Positions 33,640-34,944 of a DNA stretch of 34,944 nucleotides are shown piece by piece. The notes under the pieces were generated by a model. The model had not been told where the DNA came from and did not search any database. It was given only the letters and a program-made list of their open reading frames with translations. Source of the stretch: Rhodobacterales bacterium (GTDB lineage Bacteria > Pseudomonadota > Alphaproteobacteria > Rhodobacterales > Rhodobacteraceae); assembly GCA_003228875.1 (NCBI GenBank), contig QIGK01000055.1, positions 1 to 34,944 on the forward strand, given 5' to 3'. The translations under genes were made by a program, and so were the position numbers. The stretch's first letter is position 1; each line of letters opens with the position of its first letter.

Positions 33640-34944
33640 CCGAACGCCTCTATCTCTACGACACCACCCTGCGGGATGGCCAACAAACCCAAGGGGTTGA
33701 TTTCTCGGCTGAGGATAAAACCCGCATTGCCCATGCGCTGGATGATCTCGGCATTGATTATGTTGAGGGCGGCTGGCCGGGGGCTAACCCGACCGATAGC
33801 GATTTTTTTGACGCGCCGCCCAAGCTGAAAAACGCCACCTTCACGGCTTTTGGCATGACCAAACGCGCGGGGCGCTCGGCTGCGAATTGTGATGTTTTGG
33901 CGGGGGTGGTGAATGCGGGCACATCGGCGGTTTGTCTGGTTGGCAAAACCCATGATTTTCATGTGACCACTGCGCTTAACATGCCGCTGGCGGATAATGT
34001 CGCTGTTATTCGCGATTCGATTGAACATCTGGTCAGCCTCGGGCGCGAGGCTTTGTTTGATGCGGAGCATTTCTTTGACGGATTTCGCGCCAATCCTGAA
34101 TACGCGTTGGAATGTATCATAGCGGCTTACACAGCCGGTGCGCGCTGGATGGTGCTTTGTGATACCAATGGTGGTGTTCTGCCCGACGATATTCGCAGCG
34201 GTGTCAAAGCGGCGATCAAGGCGGGTATTCCGGGTGATCATCTGGGCATTCATACCCATAATGACACCGAACACGCGGTGGCCAATTCCTTGGCGGCGGT
34301 GGACGCAGGGGCGCGGCAGGTGCAAGGCACCTTGAATGGTTTGGGAGAACGCTGCGGCAATGCCAATCTGGTGGCGCTGATCCCGACCTTAAAGCTGAAA
34401 GAACCCTATGCCAGCCGGTTTGACATCGGGGTTAGTGACATTTCCGGTCTGACAAAATTATCGCGTTTGCTGGACGATATTTTGAACCGCGTGCCTAACG
34501 CAACGGCGGCTTATGTGGGGGCGTCAGCTTTTGTGCATAAGGCAGGCTTGCATGCCAGTGCCATTTTGAAAGACCCAACCACCTATGAACATGTGCCACC
34601 CGAATCTGTTGGCAATGCGCGACTGGTGCCGATGTCAAATCAAGCGGGGCAAAGCAATTTGCGGGCGCGGCTGGCGGATGCGGGGATTGCCGTGGAAAAG
34701 GATGACCCGAGGCTGAGCGATATTCTTACCCAAGTAAAAACCCGCGAGGATAAGGGTTATGCCTATGATAGTGCGCAGGCCAGTTTTGAGCTGATGGCGC
34801 GGGATATTTTGGGGCAGTTACCGCAGTTTTTCGAGGTTAAGCGATATCGTGTAACGGTTGAGCGGCGCAAAAACAAAAGCAACAAAGTGGTGACATTGTC
34901 CGAAGCTGTGGTGGCGGTAAAAGTCGATGGCAAAAAGGTTTTGT
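33636..34944 (+). CDS. cimA: (R)-citramalate synthase, truncated by the window end
   Basis: A LeuA/CimA-family enzyme joining pyruvate and acetyl-CoA to citramalate, an entry to isoleucine synthesis that bypasses threonine. The window holds 436 codons of an expected 530 or so, open to the edge. The N-terminus YDTTLRDGQQTQGVDFS carries the catalytic Arg13-Asp14; metal-binding HTHND starts at His206; GLGERCGNANLVALIPTL and the SAFVHKAGLHASA loop follow. The two-domain TIGR00977 form is favoured over 2-isopropylmalate synthase. The ATG overlaps the mini-ORF stop, with GGGTG five bases upstream. Confidence 0.93.
   Translation, partial: MTERLYLYDTTLRDGQQTQGVDFSAEDKTRIAHALDDLGIDYVEGGWPGANPTDSDFFDAPPKLKNATFTAFGMTKRAGRSAANCDVLAGVVNAGTSAVCLVGKTHDFHVTTALNMPLADNVAVIRDSIEHLVSLGREALFDAEHFFDGFRANPEYALECIIAAYTAGARWMVLCDTNGGVLPDDIRSGVKAAIKAGIPGDHLGIHTHNDTEHAVANSLAAVDAGARQVQGTLNGLGERCGNANLVALIPTLKLKEPYASRFDIGVSDISGLTKLSRLLDDILNRVPNATAAYVGASAFVHKAGLHASAILKDPTTYEHVPPESVGNARLVPMSNQAGQSNLRARLADAGIAVEKDDPRLSDILTQVKTREDKGYAYDSAQASFELMARDILGQLPQFFEVKRYRVTVERRKNKSNKVVTLSEAVVAVKVDGKKVL

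Noticed and set aside
33489-34325. 278-codon minus-strand open frame opposite cimA
   Set aside because: cimA is clearly coding in the plus frame with conserved motifs; the antisense product has no recognisable pattern.
1-34944. CRISPR arrays, prophage genes and toxin-antitoxin pairs
   Set aside because: No regularly spaced direct repeats, phage-type genes or small overlapping toxin-antitoxin pairs were seen on either strand.

Overview
The window is chromosomal DNA of an alphaproteobacterium, most likely from the Rhodobacterales (roseobacter/Paracoccaceae group) with a modest GC content for that order. The support is family and order based: a Shemin-type 5-aminolevulinate synthase (hemA), murA followed directly by a DUF2948 gene, rodZ-ispG, prfA-prmC-DUF4167, the lptF-lptG-lptD-surA-rsmA cluster, pepA-holC, and purM-purN. 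Nearly all genes are housekeeping. No prophage, CRISPR array or intact insertion sequence was seen.

Layout. 1-2.4 kb: an edge-truncated unknown frame, tRNA-Thr(GGT), a small basic protein, murA and DUF2948. 2.5-4.6 kb: a minus-strand pair of unknown genes, one a membrane protein with Cys pairs and a histone-H1-like Lys/Ala tail, then sdhE and an LdtR-like MarR regulator. 4.7-11.6 kb: plus-strand hemA, rodZ, ispG, DUF1499, prfA, prmC, DUF4167. 11.5-18.0 kb: minus-strand lptF-lptG-lptD-surA-rsmA (outer-membrane assembly plus ribosome maturation). 18.2-20.1 kb: pepA-holC. 20.1-23.2 kb: minus-strand ABC-F, marC and a membrane-anchored retropepsin. 23.3-28.4 kb: ndk, an orphan lipoprotein, then minus-strand purM-purN, a saccharopine-dehydrogenase-like gene overlapping a TfoX C-terminal-domain gene, tRNA(CAT), and a YCII protein. 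28.5-31.7 kb: a fatty acid desaturase, two decayed methylamine/glycine-type oxidoreductase fragments, and an AruH-like aminotransferase. 31.7-34.9 kb: cysS and cimA, the latter cut by the window end.

The most interesting signal is ahead of cysS. A 14-codon frame with a plausible start carries four Cys codons in its last nine sense codons, overlaps an inverted repeat, and is followed by segments that can form mutually exclusive hairpins before the cysS start. This looks like a cysteine-responsive leader peptide controlling cysteinyl-tRNA synthetase; it is an inference from sequence alone. Next in interest are a paired palindromic (REPIN-like) element lying inside a mini-ORF that couples cysS to cimA by ATGA overlaps on both sides, related palindromes at the ends of purN and the YCII gene, the H1-tailed membrane protein, the gene graveyard at 29.8-30.4 kb, and the absence of pdxA between surA and rsmA.
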